A stretch of DNA of 64,000 nt, taken from assembly GCA_030248135.1 (NCBI GenBank), contig JASANC010003824.1, forward strand, positions 1 through 64,000. The letters are read 5' to 3'. The DNA is from Theristus sp. LFF4_11. Lineage: Eukaryota > Nematoda > Chromadorea > Monhysterida > Xyalidae. Positions 10,183 through 22,470 of the stretch are shown here, piece by piece (the first letter of the stretch is position 1; each line of letters begins with the position of its first letter). The notes beneath the pieces were generated by a model that made no database searches, was not told where the DNA came from, and saw only the letters and a list, made by a program, of their open reading frames with translations. The position numbers were made by a program, and so were the translations under genes.

Positions 10183-12872
10183 ACAGACTGTCTTTTACTC
10201 TTTTGTAATATTCGGTTCCACACCGGTTGATAAACTACACGGAAATTCGTTACAGCGGCAATTTTCAGTTCAACATCGTGCGTTCCACGGTAGTGAAGAT
10301 GGATTTAAAAAATGTTGAAACAGCCTTTGAACAAACAATCTGGCGGTTTATCTGCCGATTGACACGAGTCCGTGGGCAAATGTTTATGCAATAAAGAAAA
10401 ATTGCGGTAGAAATTCACCAACGCAAGTGTTGGCGGTGTTTCCTTTCATAGCATAGGTATGTGTGCAGTTTTTCGTAAAACGCCGTGTTTTTTTTGTCGA
10501 ATGTAGAGTCAGTGTTGTTTTCGGCAAACAAAAATACCGTTGGCAGAAAAACTTTTTCACTTCCGTTATTTGAAACGAATGTTTTACTGGTTAAAGTGTG
10601 ATTTTTGCAATCCAAATTCAGCGAGAATTTAGCCCAAACCCTGGCGATATGTTGCGCTGAATATCATACACACACTCAACAACAACAAAAATAAAGTGCT
10701 AATCGGTCTATAATATCGCGATCAGCTCCAAACACACGAGAGGTTTTTAATCCCAGCATTTTTGGTTTTCTGTTTTTCCATGTTGGCAATTTTGACAGAC
10801 AGCTGTCATATTCTGGTGACTGAGTGTTATGAATTACAAGTTGAACGCGGCTAGTTTGGCATCACATTCGATAAATCTAAATTGTATTCGGTAACTTGAC
10901 ACTTGGTGAGATATCAGTTTTGTATTGTTGTATGGTATTCTTCATTACAGCAGCGACGCAAGTACCGATACGAAATTGCAGTACGGTACTTAGCGGTCTC
11001 GACATGATCTTGTACCGTATCAAATTTTCGCGGTTGCTTAATACCAAAATCCCGCAGTTTTTACTCAGTTCAGTTGCACACAAACACAGTCACTTTTGTA
11101 TATTTTCAAAACCATCCCGAGTCCACTTAAAAATTCTCGTCGACACAAAATCAAAAAAACAAAAAAAAATTGTCTGGATGATTATAAATTAGTATGCGCT
11201 TACATTTTATAATAATAGTCTCTGTAAAAACTGAAAAAAACACAAAAATTGCCGCTTGTAAAAAAAACATCCGACTTGAGGATCGGTAAGATCACGTTGA
11301 AGTTGAACATTTTTTTAACAAATAAGAACAAAATAAACACTCAAAAGTTCAGCAGCTTGCTCAGATAAAATCGCGATTTTCTCCAAAAAACGATCAAATA
11401 AAAATCAGAGCATAGAATACCGCACAAAGTACACATCACAGGGAAATGAAACTCAAATGAAATTGAAATTTAGCTAAAAAACCAGCGAGCCATTTCCTAA
11501 GACATGTAAGTTCTGAAAAAAGTCGCCAATTTTTTTTTGTTTTCACAAAATCGGGCGGGCACAACGATAAAAAATTGATTGAACAAAAAAACGACGAACG
11601 CTGCAAAACAAACACATGTCAAATCAAGTTATCCAAAATTAGCTTTGTGGACACTCGAAAATATCACATACACCAGTGCTAATGTGGCAAAAGCCTGCGC
11701 TTCGCCACAATTTTGGCTCGAATATAGCGCGAAATCAATTCAAGGTTCGACATTTCGAAAAAAACTAAACTCTGCCCATTATAACCAGTCTGATGGAGAT
11801 GCAGCATGTCTGAGCATGACACTACAGATTATTTTTGGTTCGGTGACTCAATGCGTTTGCAGACGTAGAAAAGAAATCAGTGTTCACATTGCCAAAATTG
11901 CCTAACCTGACCCGGTCCGGTCGGCTGTCAGGGTCTGGGCTCGGGTCCCGTCATCAATTTTCAATTCCCGCGTCAAGCATGAAACTGGTATCTTGTCAAT
12001 GTGCGCATTCAATCGCAGATGCATAAAACTCGATAATACAATTCCAGAAAAAAAAACAGACGACACGACACCACCAGATCACAGTGATCATTGTAAGATT
12101 TCCAGAGTACAATCGAAACGGGAAAAATGTACATTTCGAAATTTCGAATTGATTCAGTTTTAGTGAACCAAAGCACCGAAATCAGTACGGCATTAAATTC
12201 GGTGGAACTATTTTGGAACCAATAAGGATATGTGCAACCGAAACTCACTTTTACACTCAGTCAAAGCACGGTAGCTATGTAGCATGACATATTTCGAAGA
12301 ATTCGCCGAAAATTTTACGAAATCAAGCGAAAAATTATATCGCTGATTACAAAAATTTTGAAAATGAGCTGAAAACTTATGACCGTTTGAAGAATACCAA
12401 CAATTTTTGCAAATGAAGAACTGCAGTGAAGAGCAATTTTGTGCGAAGCACGGGAAAGGAACCGTTGAACAGAGAAAAAATGTCAAGAAACCTATAAATT
12501 ACACCAACTGAAAGGCCACCCTCTATAATAAAAATAAAAAAACATTGTTTTGATAGACCACAATAAGGGAAGATGACTCAAGCATTAATTTAAGACAAGA
12601 AAAACCATGTGAATCTGTTGTCTTTAGCGTGTGTGCCGCCGTTTCATATTTAATTCCACTATCAAAAACCGTCGGAAACGTTTGCGTTTGAAAACACTTC
12701 GGAGATGTTTCTACAGCTGCTTGCCATACGCATTGTGGCGCATTCGAAAAGTGATTGACACCACGCCCGAACATACTGCACATCTCAAGGGGTTTCAACA
12801 AACAAAACGAAAAAAATAGACTTAAAAAACTGAGAAAATTGCAACAATTTAATCTGTGTTATTTGTTTAGTC
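10183..12872. other. Gene-free stretch downstream of SAR1
   Basis: A/T-rich with scattered frames of 60-108 codons on both strands, none with recognisable sequence or compatible splice neighbours. It probably includes the SAR1 3' UTR near 12.8 kb. Confidence 0.45.
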
Positions 12873-15800
12873 TCAATCAAGATACTGTGAAAGCCACCGA
12901 AATCCCTCGCCGTAACCCTGACGTCTGAGCACGCTGCACATGAACACCTCGATTGGCCGTGATGCCAGCTCCGACCGCGGCACCTGGCCCTGCAAGTGAG
13001 AGCAAAATTGGCGGCTTTTGCCTGTTTCATGTTCGAATAAGCCTGCTGCCTTTTTCGCAGGGAAAAGGCGCGAAATTTAAGTGAAAGAAGAACGACCGGG
13101 ATTGGTGATTTGCATGGTATCACAACCCCATTCGTGGATAAATGGATTTCTTCCCTTCAAACTCGATCCCATTTTTTTCAATCAAACGTGCACTCGTTAC
13201 CCGGCGAAAAACGCAGACAGGTTATTTTATTTGGAGATACATTACTTCTTGTTTAGAACGCCGAGTTTTTGAGAGGAAGAAAACCTTTGTACTTCAAGTT
13301 CTCATTTGTCTCGTTTGATTTGTTGGACACAGCGACAGCAATCATGCGGATGCGCGAGCGAGCGCAGCGAGCGGAGAGCGCATCACGCATAATATGAGCC
13401 GTTATACCCCAGCGCGCTTTTTTCAAAATTGCTCGCTGCCTCCAGCGAGCATAGTATAAGCCACAAACTTGGTTCCGTGCACACGAAACGAACACCCAAA
13501 GTTGTGCTTGGAGCCGTGAAAAAAATTTTATCCGACTACTTTTCATACGCTGTAGACACGAAAAACCTATTCTGAAATTTATGTTTCTTATTTTCCTTGG
13601 TATTTTTTTTTCTGGTATGTAATCAACATGTGTTCGCCCTTTCAATTTTTACCTGCGACACTTTCGCAGTCGAACAAAAATGTTCCCTGGGGTAATTCCA
13701 CCCGGAGATTTTGAAAATTGGGTTAATTTTTTACCCAGACCCTGTTTTTGGGTAAAAAATTGGGCATTTTTAATTGGTGGGAGGGTTTTCACCTGGTTTT
13801 AAGTGTTCGCCCTTTCAATTTTTAGCTGGGACACTTTCACAGTTGAACAAAATTGTTTCCTAGGGTAATTTCATCCGTAGATTCTAAAAATTTAGTTTAT
13901 TTTTTTGCCCGGGCATTTTTTGGGGTCAAAATTGTGCATTTTTTAAAGTTGGTAGCATTTTGACTGGGTAGTTTTTCACTCTTACAAATTTTGTCTGAGC
14001 TACGAAAAATAGGAGAAATGTTTAGTCCGTAGGAATTCAATGCGCTGATCACGGATTTTGGGTTAGTTTTCTTACGTGAGCAACTCTAGATGCTGAATCG
14101 TGACGATATCGGGCGAATCGGCCGTGGAAATAGGCGAAATCGGTCCACGAACGAAAAACAAGAAAAGGGTGTTTTCCAGGGTAATTCAATGCGCCGATCA
14201 CGAATTTTAAGTTAGTTTTCTTACGTGAGCAACTCTAGATGTTGAATCGTGACGATTTCGGGCGAATCGGCCGTGGAAATCGGCGAAATCGGTCCAGGAA
14301 CGAAAAACAAGAAAAGAGTGTTTTCCAGGGTAATTCAATGCGCTGATCACGAATTTTGGGTTAGTTTTCACACGTGAGCAACTCTAGATGCTGAATCGTG
14401 ACGATTTCGGGCGAATCGGCCGTGGAAGTTGGCGAAATCGGTCCAGGAACGAAAAAGAAGAAAAGGGTGTTTTCCAGGGTAATTCAATGCGCTGATCACG
14501 AATTTTGGGTTAGTTTTCTTACGTGAGCAACTCTAGATGCTGAACCGTGACGATTTCGGGCGAATCGGCCGTGGAAGTTGGCGAAATCGGTCCAGGAACG
14601 AAAAACAAGAAAAGGGTGTTTTCCAGGGTAATTCAATGCGCTGATCACGAATTTTGGGTTAGTTTTTTTTACGTGAGCAACTCTAGATGCTGAATCGTGA
14701 CGATTTCGGGCGAATCGGCCGTGGAAGTTGGCGAAATCGGTCCAGGAACGAAAAACAAGAAAAGGGTATTTTCCAGGGTAATTCAATGCGCTGACCACGA
14801 ATTTTGGGTTAGTTTTCTTACGTGAGCAACTCTAGATGCTGAATCGTGACGATTTCGGGCGAATCGGCCGTGGAAGTTGGCGAAATCGGTCCAGAAACGA
14901 AAAACAAGAAAAGGTTGTTTTCCAGGGTAATTCAATGCGCTGATCACGAATTTTGGGTTAGTTTTCTTATGTGAGCAACTCTAGATGCTGAATCGTGACG
15001 ATTTCGGGCGAATCGGCCGTGGAAGTTGGCGAAATCGGTCCAGAAGCAAAAAAAAATCCCACAAGAAAAGGGTGTTTTCCAGAGTAATTCAATGCACTGA
15101 TCCCGGATTTTGGGTTAGTTTTTTATGTGAGCAACTCTAGATACTGAATCGTGACGATTTCGGGCGAATCGGCCGTGGAAGTTGGCGAAATCGGTCCAGG
15201 AACGAAAAACAAGAAAAGGGTGTTTTCCAGGGTAATTCAATGCGCTGATCACGAATTTTGGGTTAGTTTTCTTACGTGAGCAACTAGGGGTGGGTCGGTA
15301 TAAAAAACGTTTTTTTTCGGTATAAAAAACGGTATAAAAAACGGTTTTTTATACCGGCGCCAAAAAATGGCCAAAATAAATTACCGATATTTTACCGCGT
15401 AAATTTTGGTTTTTTTCCGGTTTTTTATACCGCCGAAGGACCCAAATTTCAATTTTTGAAATCACTCAAAATGCACTGTATTCCGCACATCCATTTCAAT
15501 TTTCATTTTCGCCACTTCATAACTTGATGTTCTGGAGAACACAATTCACGCTCTTGGTATAAATAAAGCACCCTGAGACCCGTGCCTCTCCTTGCATGTC
15601 CCATCTCGGTCGACCGCCAATGGGCTGGCTCTGGTCGGCGTTCGCTTTATTTTCCAGCTTTGTTCTTTGTTTATCTGTTCAAGTTTGGTCTACATGGCAA
15701 TGTTGTGTTTCGTAGTTTAACAGCTTCACGCTTTTTCCGCTTTAAATCTGCCGCTTGCGCTTTATATGCTAGTTCTTTTGTTGACAAAGTGAAGAAACTA

Positions 15801-18800
15801 ATACAGCAAAGATTTGGTTATTTTTCAGAATTCGGTTAAATTTTCAACAATAAACGAGAAACGCCGCGATATTTATTCAGTCAAATTTCGTGAAATTTTG
15901 TGTCTTTGAACTCGGAAAGTGCTGAAAGTTTTGTTGGTGATGTCTTCGTGCTGTTTTACTGGTGATAGTGACCCGAATCTCCATCTGATTTTTTTGCTCT
16001 TTCAATTTTGTTCTTGGTTCACTTCTTTCGTCTGTGCGGGTTCGTGATTTCGGTGATCTTTTGTGTTTAGAAATGCGGTAAAATTGTTGTGCAGTTACAT
16101 ATCTCTCGATCATGACAGTTCAATTGATTTGCATGTATCACATTCCTTGCTGTTGCACATGTCAATCTGTTTTGCGTTAGCTTTTTTTGTTTTAAACTCG
16201 CATCTGATAATTTTTCTGATGCTGCATTCTCTCTAAGCGCCACCGATTCAAATAAAATCAAGATTGGAATACGTTTCCATTGAAACACATACAGTTTCTG
16301 GCTAGAATTGTGGTCTTTTACTCATTATTCAGCGGTTTGCGTAAAATCAGAGTACCAGAAATTGTCGCAATCACAGGATTCTTCAGATACTGGGTCGGTA
16401 AAAAAACCGGGTATAAAGAACCGGACGCGGTATAAAAAACCGTTTTATATACATGGATTTGAAAAAAACCGTTTTTTACCACCCCTATGAGCAACTCTAG
16501 ATGCTGAATCGTGACGATTTCGGGCGAATCGGCCGTGGAAGTTGGCGAAATCGGTCCAGGAACGAAAAACAAGAAAAGGGTGTTTTCCAGGGTAATTCAA
16601 TGCGCTGATCACGAAATTTGGGTTAGTTTTTTTTACGTGAGCAACTCTAGATGCTGAATCGTGACGATTTCGGGCGAATCGGCCGTGGAAGTTGGCGAAA
16701 TCGGTCCAGGAACGAAAAACAAGAAAAGGATGTTTTCCAGGGTAATTCAATGCGCTGATCACGAATTTTGGGTTAGTTTTCTTACGTGAGCAACTCTAGA
16801 TGCTGAATCGTAACGATTTCGAGCGAATCGGCCGTGGAAATTGGCGAAATCGGTCCAGGAACGAAAAACAAGAAAAGGGTGTTTTCCAGGGTAACTCAAT
16901 GCGCTGATCACGAATTTTGGGTTAGTTTTCTTACGTGAGCAACTCTAGCTGCTGAATCGTGTCGATTTCGGGCGAATCGGCCGTGGAAGTTGGCGAAATC
17001 GGTCCAGGAACGAAAAACAAGAAAAGGGTGTTATTCAGGGTAATTCAATGCGCTGATCACGGATTTTCGGTTAGGTTTCTTATGTGAACAACTCTAGATA
17101 CTAAATCGTGACGATTTCGGGCGAATCGGCCGTGGAAATTGGCGAAATCGGTCCAGAAACGAAAAACCAGAAAAGGGTGTTTTTCAGGGTAATTCAATGC
17201 ACTGATCCCGGATTTTGGGTTAGTTTCTTATGTGAGCAACTCTAGATACTGAATCGTGACGATTTCGGGCGAATCGGCCGTGGAAGTTGGCGAAATCGGT
17301 CCCAAAACGAAAAACAAGAAAAGTGTGTTTCCCAGGGTAATTCAATGCGCTGATCACGGATTTTGGGTTAGTTTTTTATGTGAGCAACTCTAGATACTGA
17401 ATCGTGACGATTTCGGGCGAACCGCCGTGGAAATTAGCGAAATCGGTCCAAATACAAAAAACTGTGTTGTCCATGGTAATTCATTGCGCCGATCACGGCT
17501 TTTGGGTCAGTTTTCTTATGTGAGCAATTCTAGATACTGAATCGTGACGATGTCGGGCAAATCGGTCGTAGAAATAGCATAGGCGAAATCAGCCCAAAAA
17601 ACGAAAAATGAAAACCCACCCTGAGGTATCCGGGGTTTAGAAGAATGTGTGACCAACGAGATGTGAATTTGGTTCGACCTTCGGGACTTATTTAAAAGTC
17701 AGAATATTATCTAAAAATGCGGGAGACGCATATAAAAGGAGGAATATGGCTTTGTGTAAGCAGTGAGAGACTTGGCTCGACAACTCTTTTCAAGTCTCTG
17801 ATGTGGTACACACGGATACAAGTACATTAAAAGCCATATTTTTGCGCCGTTTATTCACTATTTCGGTTGCACATGTACTTTGTAGACAATTAAAACTTCA
17901 ACATTTGCGGTATTTCGGGCATTTAGCGACCACTAAAACCACTAAAATAACGATCAGACTTCAGATCGCTGATACTGGTTTGCCCAGAACAAAGTGTATC
18001 GCAGAGGCATTAGGGAACGCCAGGTCTCCTTCTGTGGCAAAGGCAACGACTCACGGGACAGACAGTTTTGCCACTTGAGTTTGGTAAAAAGGCTGAAAAT
18101 CAACGGAAGACAACACCTTTTTGTCACTGGTGCTGGTGTGTACACAGCGATGCGTACGTTAGCAACGATAAAACCACATGAAACAATGTTTTGCAGTCTC
18201 TGATTTTTCTGTTTTTGCACAGAATTTACAGATTGTTGATTTACAGAAGTTCTGCACAGAATTTGCACAGAATTTCGCACATGATGTGATTTCGAACTAA
18301 ACTGGAAAGGACAGTGAAAAATAATTTTAAAACTGTTTTACACTTTTCAGTAAAACAAACGCGGCGCAAAAATATAGCTTTTATGTACTTGTATCCGTGT
18401 GTACCACATCAGAGACTTGAAAAGAGTTGTCGAGCCAAGTCTCTCACTGCTTACACAAAGCCATATTCCTCCTTTTATATGCGTCTCCCGCATTTTTTAG
18501 ATTACCAATTAAGAGTGGCACAGGTAGCAATTAGAGCAGCAACGGCAGCCAACGAATCGGTTTGCGAATTTTGTTTGATGCCGGCGAGACGCAGAAATTG
18601 TTCAGTCGTGGATCACTGAGTTTTTTTCAACCAGGTACGGAACCAACCTTGCCGGTGCAGAGCGACTGAATGCTCATGTAGTACTTGAGCTGGTCTTCTG
18701 ATAATGCGTTTGGTTTGTCGATTTTGTTGCCGAGCACAAGCACGGGGCAACCGGCGACCTGTTCGTCTGCTAGTAAACTCTGCAAAAACACAAACACCCA

Positions 18801-19830
18801 TGATGAAAATTCACCATATTTTTGTTGAAAAGCGAACTGTTGTTATACTGAGTACAGTCAGTCAGTCAGTCAGTCAGTTTTATTCTGCTAGAGTACGAAA
18901 TTGTTATTCGCTGGTGATTTTTTGTCAGTCGCGCTTTTCTTTAACTGTTGCGCGCTCTGATTGATAGCATCTATCCGTTTGGTTCTGCGACTCCTTGAGT
19001 TTCGTGCATGCACCGCTCGCCACAACACGAAACCATTCGAAACAACATCAGACATCAATTAGTCACCTCGAGCTCGGTTCTCGCTTCCGTGATTCGCTCA
19101 TGGTCTGCGGTGTCGACAAGGAATACGATCGCGTCAACCGCCGGAAAATAGTCCTTCCACACCCGTCGTGCTGAAAAAAAACCCAAAGAACATTGTCCGC
19201 GTGTGATTTTTTTCCTGAAATATTGGAAGACATATTGGAATTCAGGAAGTCATTTGCGAAACTGTTTGCGAAACTTATGCCGGAACACGAAAAACTGTTT
19301 GTCTGTGAAAACGGTTTGCAAAAAAAACACAACCTTGCGCGTGCCCGCCCAAATCGAACGTCGTCAGCCGTATGCCGCCGAGTGATAATTCTTCCGAAGC
19401 TGAAAGTTTTTTTTTGTGCAAAGTTTTTGTTCGGGTAAAAAAACTTCCCTATCATTAAAAAAATTTGAACCCATCATCACAAAATAGAACACGTAAAAAA
19501 CACAAGAAAAAATGCTGGAAACCCGACTTGGATGCAACGTCGGCACGTGTTGCCCCATTCGGTCGTCTTTGAGCATGTGCAACAGCGTCGTTTTGCCGGC
19601 ATTGTCGAGACCGAGGAACACCAGTTTGCCCTTTTTCTGCCAAAGGCCTGCAAACGAGCAAAAAAAAACAAAAGTGAGCGAAACAAAACTGCAATGGGAT
19701 TCAGTATCGGTATTGGCGCTTGACAGCAATCTCTGGTAATTATGTTTTTGTGATTAAAACAGACAAAATAAAAGTAAAACGCACCAAGATAACTGAGTAT
19801 ACCGGAAAACCAGTCAAATACACTCCACAT
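12873..19830 (-). CDS. SAR1: SAR1 small GTPase (COPII coat assembly), complete
   Basis: Six minus-strand exons: 19830-19785, 19647-19528, 19399-19334, 19170-19067, 18779-18648 and 12989-12873. They total 585 bp, 194 aa, normal for SAR1, and all phases match. The protein starts with a hydrophobic N-terminal helix ([16 protein letters not shown]) in place of a myristoylation site, typical of SAR1. It has the P-loop GLDNAGKTT, switch [14 protein letters not shown], the switch II block [11 protein letters not shown], and the G4 motif NKID. The C-terminus is [22 protein letters not shown]1-GTP inserts in the ER membrane and recruits Sec23/24 to start COPII budding. The switch II position is His (DLGGH), as expected for SAR1. 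The last intron is 5.66 kb and packed with repeats, in contrast to the earlier introns of 0.1-0.3 kb. Confidence 0.96.
13631..13980. repeat. Two tandem copies of a ~173-bp unit
   Basis: TGTTCGCCCTTTCAATTTTT recurs at 13631 and 13804. Each copy continues with a similar order of blocks (GACACTTTC.CAGT, TAATTYCA, TTTTTGGG). The copies have diverged. They lie in the SAR1 last intron just before the 149-bp satellite. Confidence 0.65.
14030..15284. repeat. 149-bp satellite array, left part (about 8 copies)
   Basis: The unit contains GAGCAACTCTAGATGCTGAA, GACGATTTCGGGCGAATCGG, GAAATCGGTCCAGGAACG and AATTCAATGCGCTGATCACG. It recurs every 149 bp (for example at 14078, 14227, 14376). Copies differ by a few bases only. 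The array resumes at 16488 after a transposon, with about 16 copies in total. It lies in the SAR1 last intron. Confidence 0.93.
15285..16487. mobile_element. Non-autonomous hAT element, 1203 bp, inserted in the satellite
   Basis: It starts TAGGGGTGG and ends CCACCCCTA, a hAT-type terminal inverted repeat. It is flanked by an exact 8-bp duplication TGAGCAAC (15277-15284 and 16488-16495), and that octamer is a normal part of the satellite unit. The subterminal regions hold repeated GGTATAAAAAACGG motifs in both orientations. There is no intact transposase frame (longest about 85 codons). Confidence 0.92.
16488..17620. repeat. 149-bp satellite array, right part (about 7.5 copies)
   Basis: It continues the array of 14030-15284 in the same orientation. 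The outermost copies near 17.4-17.6 kb are more diverged and contain small deletions, as expected at the edge of an array kept uniform by unequal exchange. Confidence 0.92.
17711..18500. mobile_element. Foldback element with ~145-bp inverted termini
   Basis: The left arm (about 17711-17856) starts CTAAAAATGCGGGAGACGCA and contains GAGAGACTTGGCTCGACAAC. The right arm (about 18357-18500) is its near-exact reverse complement, ending TGCGTCTCCCGCATTTTTTAG. The ~500-bp core has no convincing coding frame. A target duplication could not be decided (ATTAT against ATTAC at the flanks). Confidence 0.8.
18856..18879. repeat. (CAGT)6 microsatellite
   Basis: Six perfect CAGT units in the SAR1 intron between the fourth and fifth exons. 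Confidence 0.9.
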
Positions 19831-20762
19831 TCTTTGATTTTTTTGTTATTTCATGTGTTTTTTCTGGTCGTATTTTTTTGTTTTTATCAACCACTTGGTT
19901 GTTGATGTCGCGCGCAGAGGAAAAACCAGCAAGTATTTTTCAGTCTGCTACTGCTGAGCTGAACTGTTCGTCTTTCGTGTTATCAATCTGCAACAAATTA
20001 TTTTTATTTAAATGACCATGACCTCAAATGAATTTCTTTCTTTTTGCAAATTCCAATACAATTTCTGATGAAGAACAAGAAGCGAAGCGAATAATAAAAT
20101 ACAATTTTTTTAAAATTAAATTTAAAAATTTAAATTTCAAAATGCCAGAGGAAAATTTGATGGTCGACAAAAATAGGTGCATTCGAACCGCGCTGACGTG
20201 CTGAGCTCGAATATTGCACTTTAGAATTAAATGAACTATTTTAGCGCCATTAAAAAATTAGCAAAAACTTCCGTGAAGAATATGTCTAATAATGAAATTA
20301 ATTAATTTAAAAAAAATTGATTGAACCCTACATAATTGTTGGCTACTCGGGTGTCGGTAGGGTTGGCTGGCAACGGGAAGAAACGCCGTTTTATCCCGAG
20401 AAAATTCTGTTCTGTTCTTTTCTGTTCTGAAAATTCTTTTTCCATTTCATTCCTTGTTCTTCTTCGCTTCTTCTGGTTCCTCTCCAAAATCTCATATCTC
20501 GCTCGATCTCTTCTTCTTCCGTTTTTTTCGTTTTTTTCTTCTCAGTTTTTTTTAGTTTTACTGGATGGATGGATTCGTACTCGATTCAATTGTATGAATT
20601 TTTATTTGATTTGTTTTGTTTTGTCGAAGCTCAGCTCCTAGTTTACGTTTATCTTGATCAAGTTGTACACGTTTTTGGTGGTCTCGAACCGAAGTTCAGA
20701 CTTGAACCACAAAAACTGATGTTTTAGAGGTTTTCCAGTAATGCAGAAGCGGCGGGCGGGCG
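19831..20762. other. SAR1 upstream region, pyrimidine-rich, no gene
   Basis: From about 20400 to 20650 the plus strand is strongly biased to T and C (runs such as CTCGATCTCTTCTTCTTCCG), giving spurious Phe/Ser/Leu-rich frames. It presumably holds the SAR1 promoter. No discrete site can be supported. Confidence 0.45.
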
Positions 20763-21766
20763 TAGAGATGTAAGGGTCAAAAAAAAAATTTTTTTTCAAT
20801 TTTTTTTTTTTAAAAAGTAAAAAAAGAGCATTGTTGTGTTTGTGTGTGGCGGTGTGGCTTGGGTACGTTACATCGTTACATCGTTACATCGTTACGAAAA
20901 TTTACGAAAATATTGTCCATTTCACAATTCACAGAGGTAAAACTGCATTTTCAACAGCAAAACAGAGCAATTTTTGACGTGTGTACATTGAATCAATGAG
21001 CCAACATCACACCACCACCTAGAGATGTGAGGGTCAAAAAAAAATTTTTTTTTAATTTTTTTTTAAAAAAAGTAAAAAAAAATGAGCATTTTTATTTATT
21101 TTTTTATTAAAAATTTTTGAAATTTTTTCTTTAATGTGCCCTGAAAATGCCGTTTTTGGCATAATTTTTCGAAAGTTCAACAAAAATTTTCTTTGACTTC
21201 ACCTTGTCACTTAGTCTTCAACGCTGCAGGTGGTATTCTGGATTGATTTATCGACTGTTTTCAGCCTTGGTGAGTGATGATCGACTCGCGCATTGAAGTA
21301 CTTGAGCGTCGCAAAGGCTAGTTCAACAAATTCCGATGTCGCTAAGGTGAGATAGAAGCAGAGAACTCACATTTACGCATCGTTTTTCAGGATCTCGAAA
21401 GGTCGAAATTGCACTGTCTGCCACTGCAAGCGTAACTTCGTTGGTTGCTCGTTGTTGTTTCGCCTCGTGTCGTCAGCATGATCACACCGGTTTGTTGTTA
21501 AACTTGTTTCCGTGTTATTTGAGGTGAATTGAGAGGCAAAACACGAGACGTGATGTCTTCGGTGGGAAAATGGGGTCGCCGAAACCAAGTCTGAAATTTT
21601 CACCCTCCTCCCATATGAGTGGGGGTCATATGGTAAGTCGGTGGCTCCTCAGATGGTGATATTCGGACTCCCTGAAAAATTCTGAACAACTTTCATTTAA
21701 AAAAAAAATTAAAAAAAAAATTTTTTTTAAAGAAAAAAAATAGAATTTTTTTTCTTGACATCTCTA
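20763..21766. mobile_element. hAT-type MITE with duplicated left end, 1004 bp
   Basis: It begins TAGAGATGTAAGGG and ends TTGACATCTCTA. GGCGGGCG occurs immediately on both sides, consistent with an 8-bp target duplication, although the flank is itself a GGCG repeat. A second left-end copy starts at 21020 (TAGAGATGTGAGGG). The 21020-21766 part is the reverse complement of the 748-bp element at 41036-41783. Between the two left ends lies about 190 bp of unrelated DNA with GTTACATC repeats. Confidence 0.8.
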
Positions 21767-22043
21767 GGCGGGCGGGCGGGCGTGCGAAGCGCTATTAATT
21801 GAATTGATTTTGATTGTCCAATGAATGTTACATTTGTTTGTATTGTATGCATTCTTAAAAGTTCGTTCTCTGTGCTAAAAATAAACAAAAAACAAGTACA
21901 TTTGATTTCAACGTTCCTTTTCAGTTCATTTCAGTTTTTACCTCTCGAAACTTGCCAACACAGCCGTGCTTGTGGTCGGAAAATGCTCGTGGTTTTTCGT
22001 TGCAAACCGTTTGTGTTCTTTTTTGTTCTTCATCAGACAGACG

Positions 22044-22205
22044 TAGTGTTGTTTAAAAAAACAGAAATCGTCATTTTTTGAGGAAATATTTGCAAAAATT
22101 TAAAATCAAAGTTGGGCTAAATCAATCAGGAAGTCCGAAGAACCACATTTGACATGCAAGCGCCTCCCGAATGACTTCCACATGGCGGAACTTTCTAGAT
22201 TTTGT
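22044..22205. mobile_element. Truncated copy of the 43174-43902 hAT MITE
   Basis: Starts TAGTGTTGTTTAAAAAAACA and continues through GGAAGTCCGAAGAACCACAT and GCAAGCGCCTCCCGAATGAC. This matches the reverse complement of the element at 43174-43902 end for end until about 22205, after which similarity stops. Confidence 0.75.
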
Positions 22206-22470
22206 TTTTCAGATCCTAGCATATCGAAGCTTCTGGAGACAATGTCCGGTGATATCACTGGATCGTTCATTTTTGGTGACTTTAAACCTTCCTGGATTAA
22301 ATTGGCATTCAACCTTCAGCACTTATCAAGATAGAAAAGCAAACTTGGAGTTTCAAAGAAAAATCGCCGAATTAGGTCTGCTTCAAATTGTCGACTTCCC
22401 AACTATTATCTTATTAAACGTGAGCCAATATGCGTTTGCACGCACAGATAGAGAAAATGTTTCATAGCTG
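22206..22470 (+). pseudogene. Decayed LINE endonuclease (EEP domain) fragment
   Basis: The plus-strand translation contains LNLPGLNWHSTFSTYQ, then FQRKIAELGLLQIVDFPT. These resemble the GDFNLPGINW block and the following F...ELGL.Q.V..PT block of the endonuclease/exonuclease/phosphatase domain of CR1- or jockey-like non-LTR retrotransposons. The catalytic Asp of GDFN is replaced and the frame is short, so the copy is dead. No reverse transcriptase follows. It abuts a truncated hAT MITE. Confidence 0.5.

Noticed and set aside
14496..14798. 100-codon minus frame in the satellite array
   Set aside because: It arises because two neighbouring repeat copies happen to keep one frame open. Other copies break it.
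20336..20641. 101-codon Phe/Ser-rich frame
   Set aside because: It is an artefact of a T/C-biased tract with no splice partner or family match.
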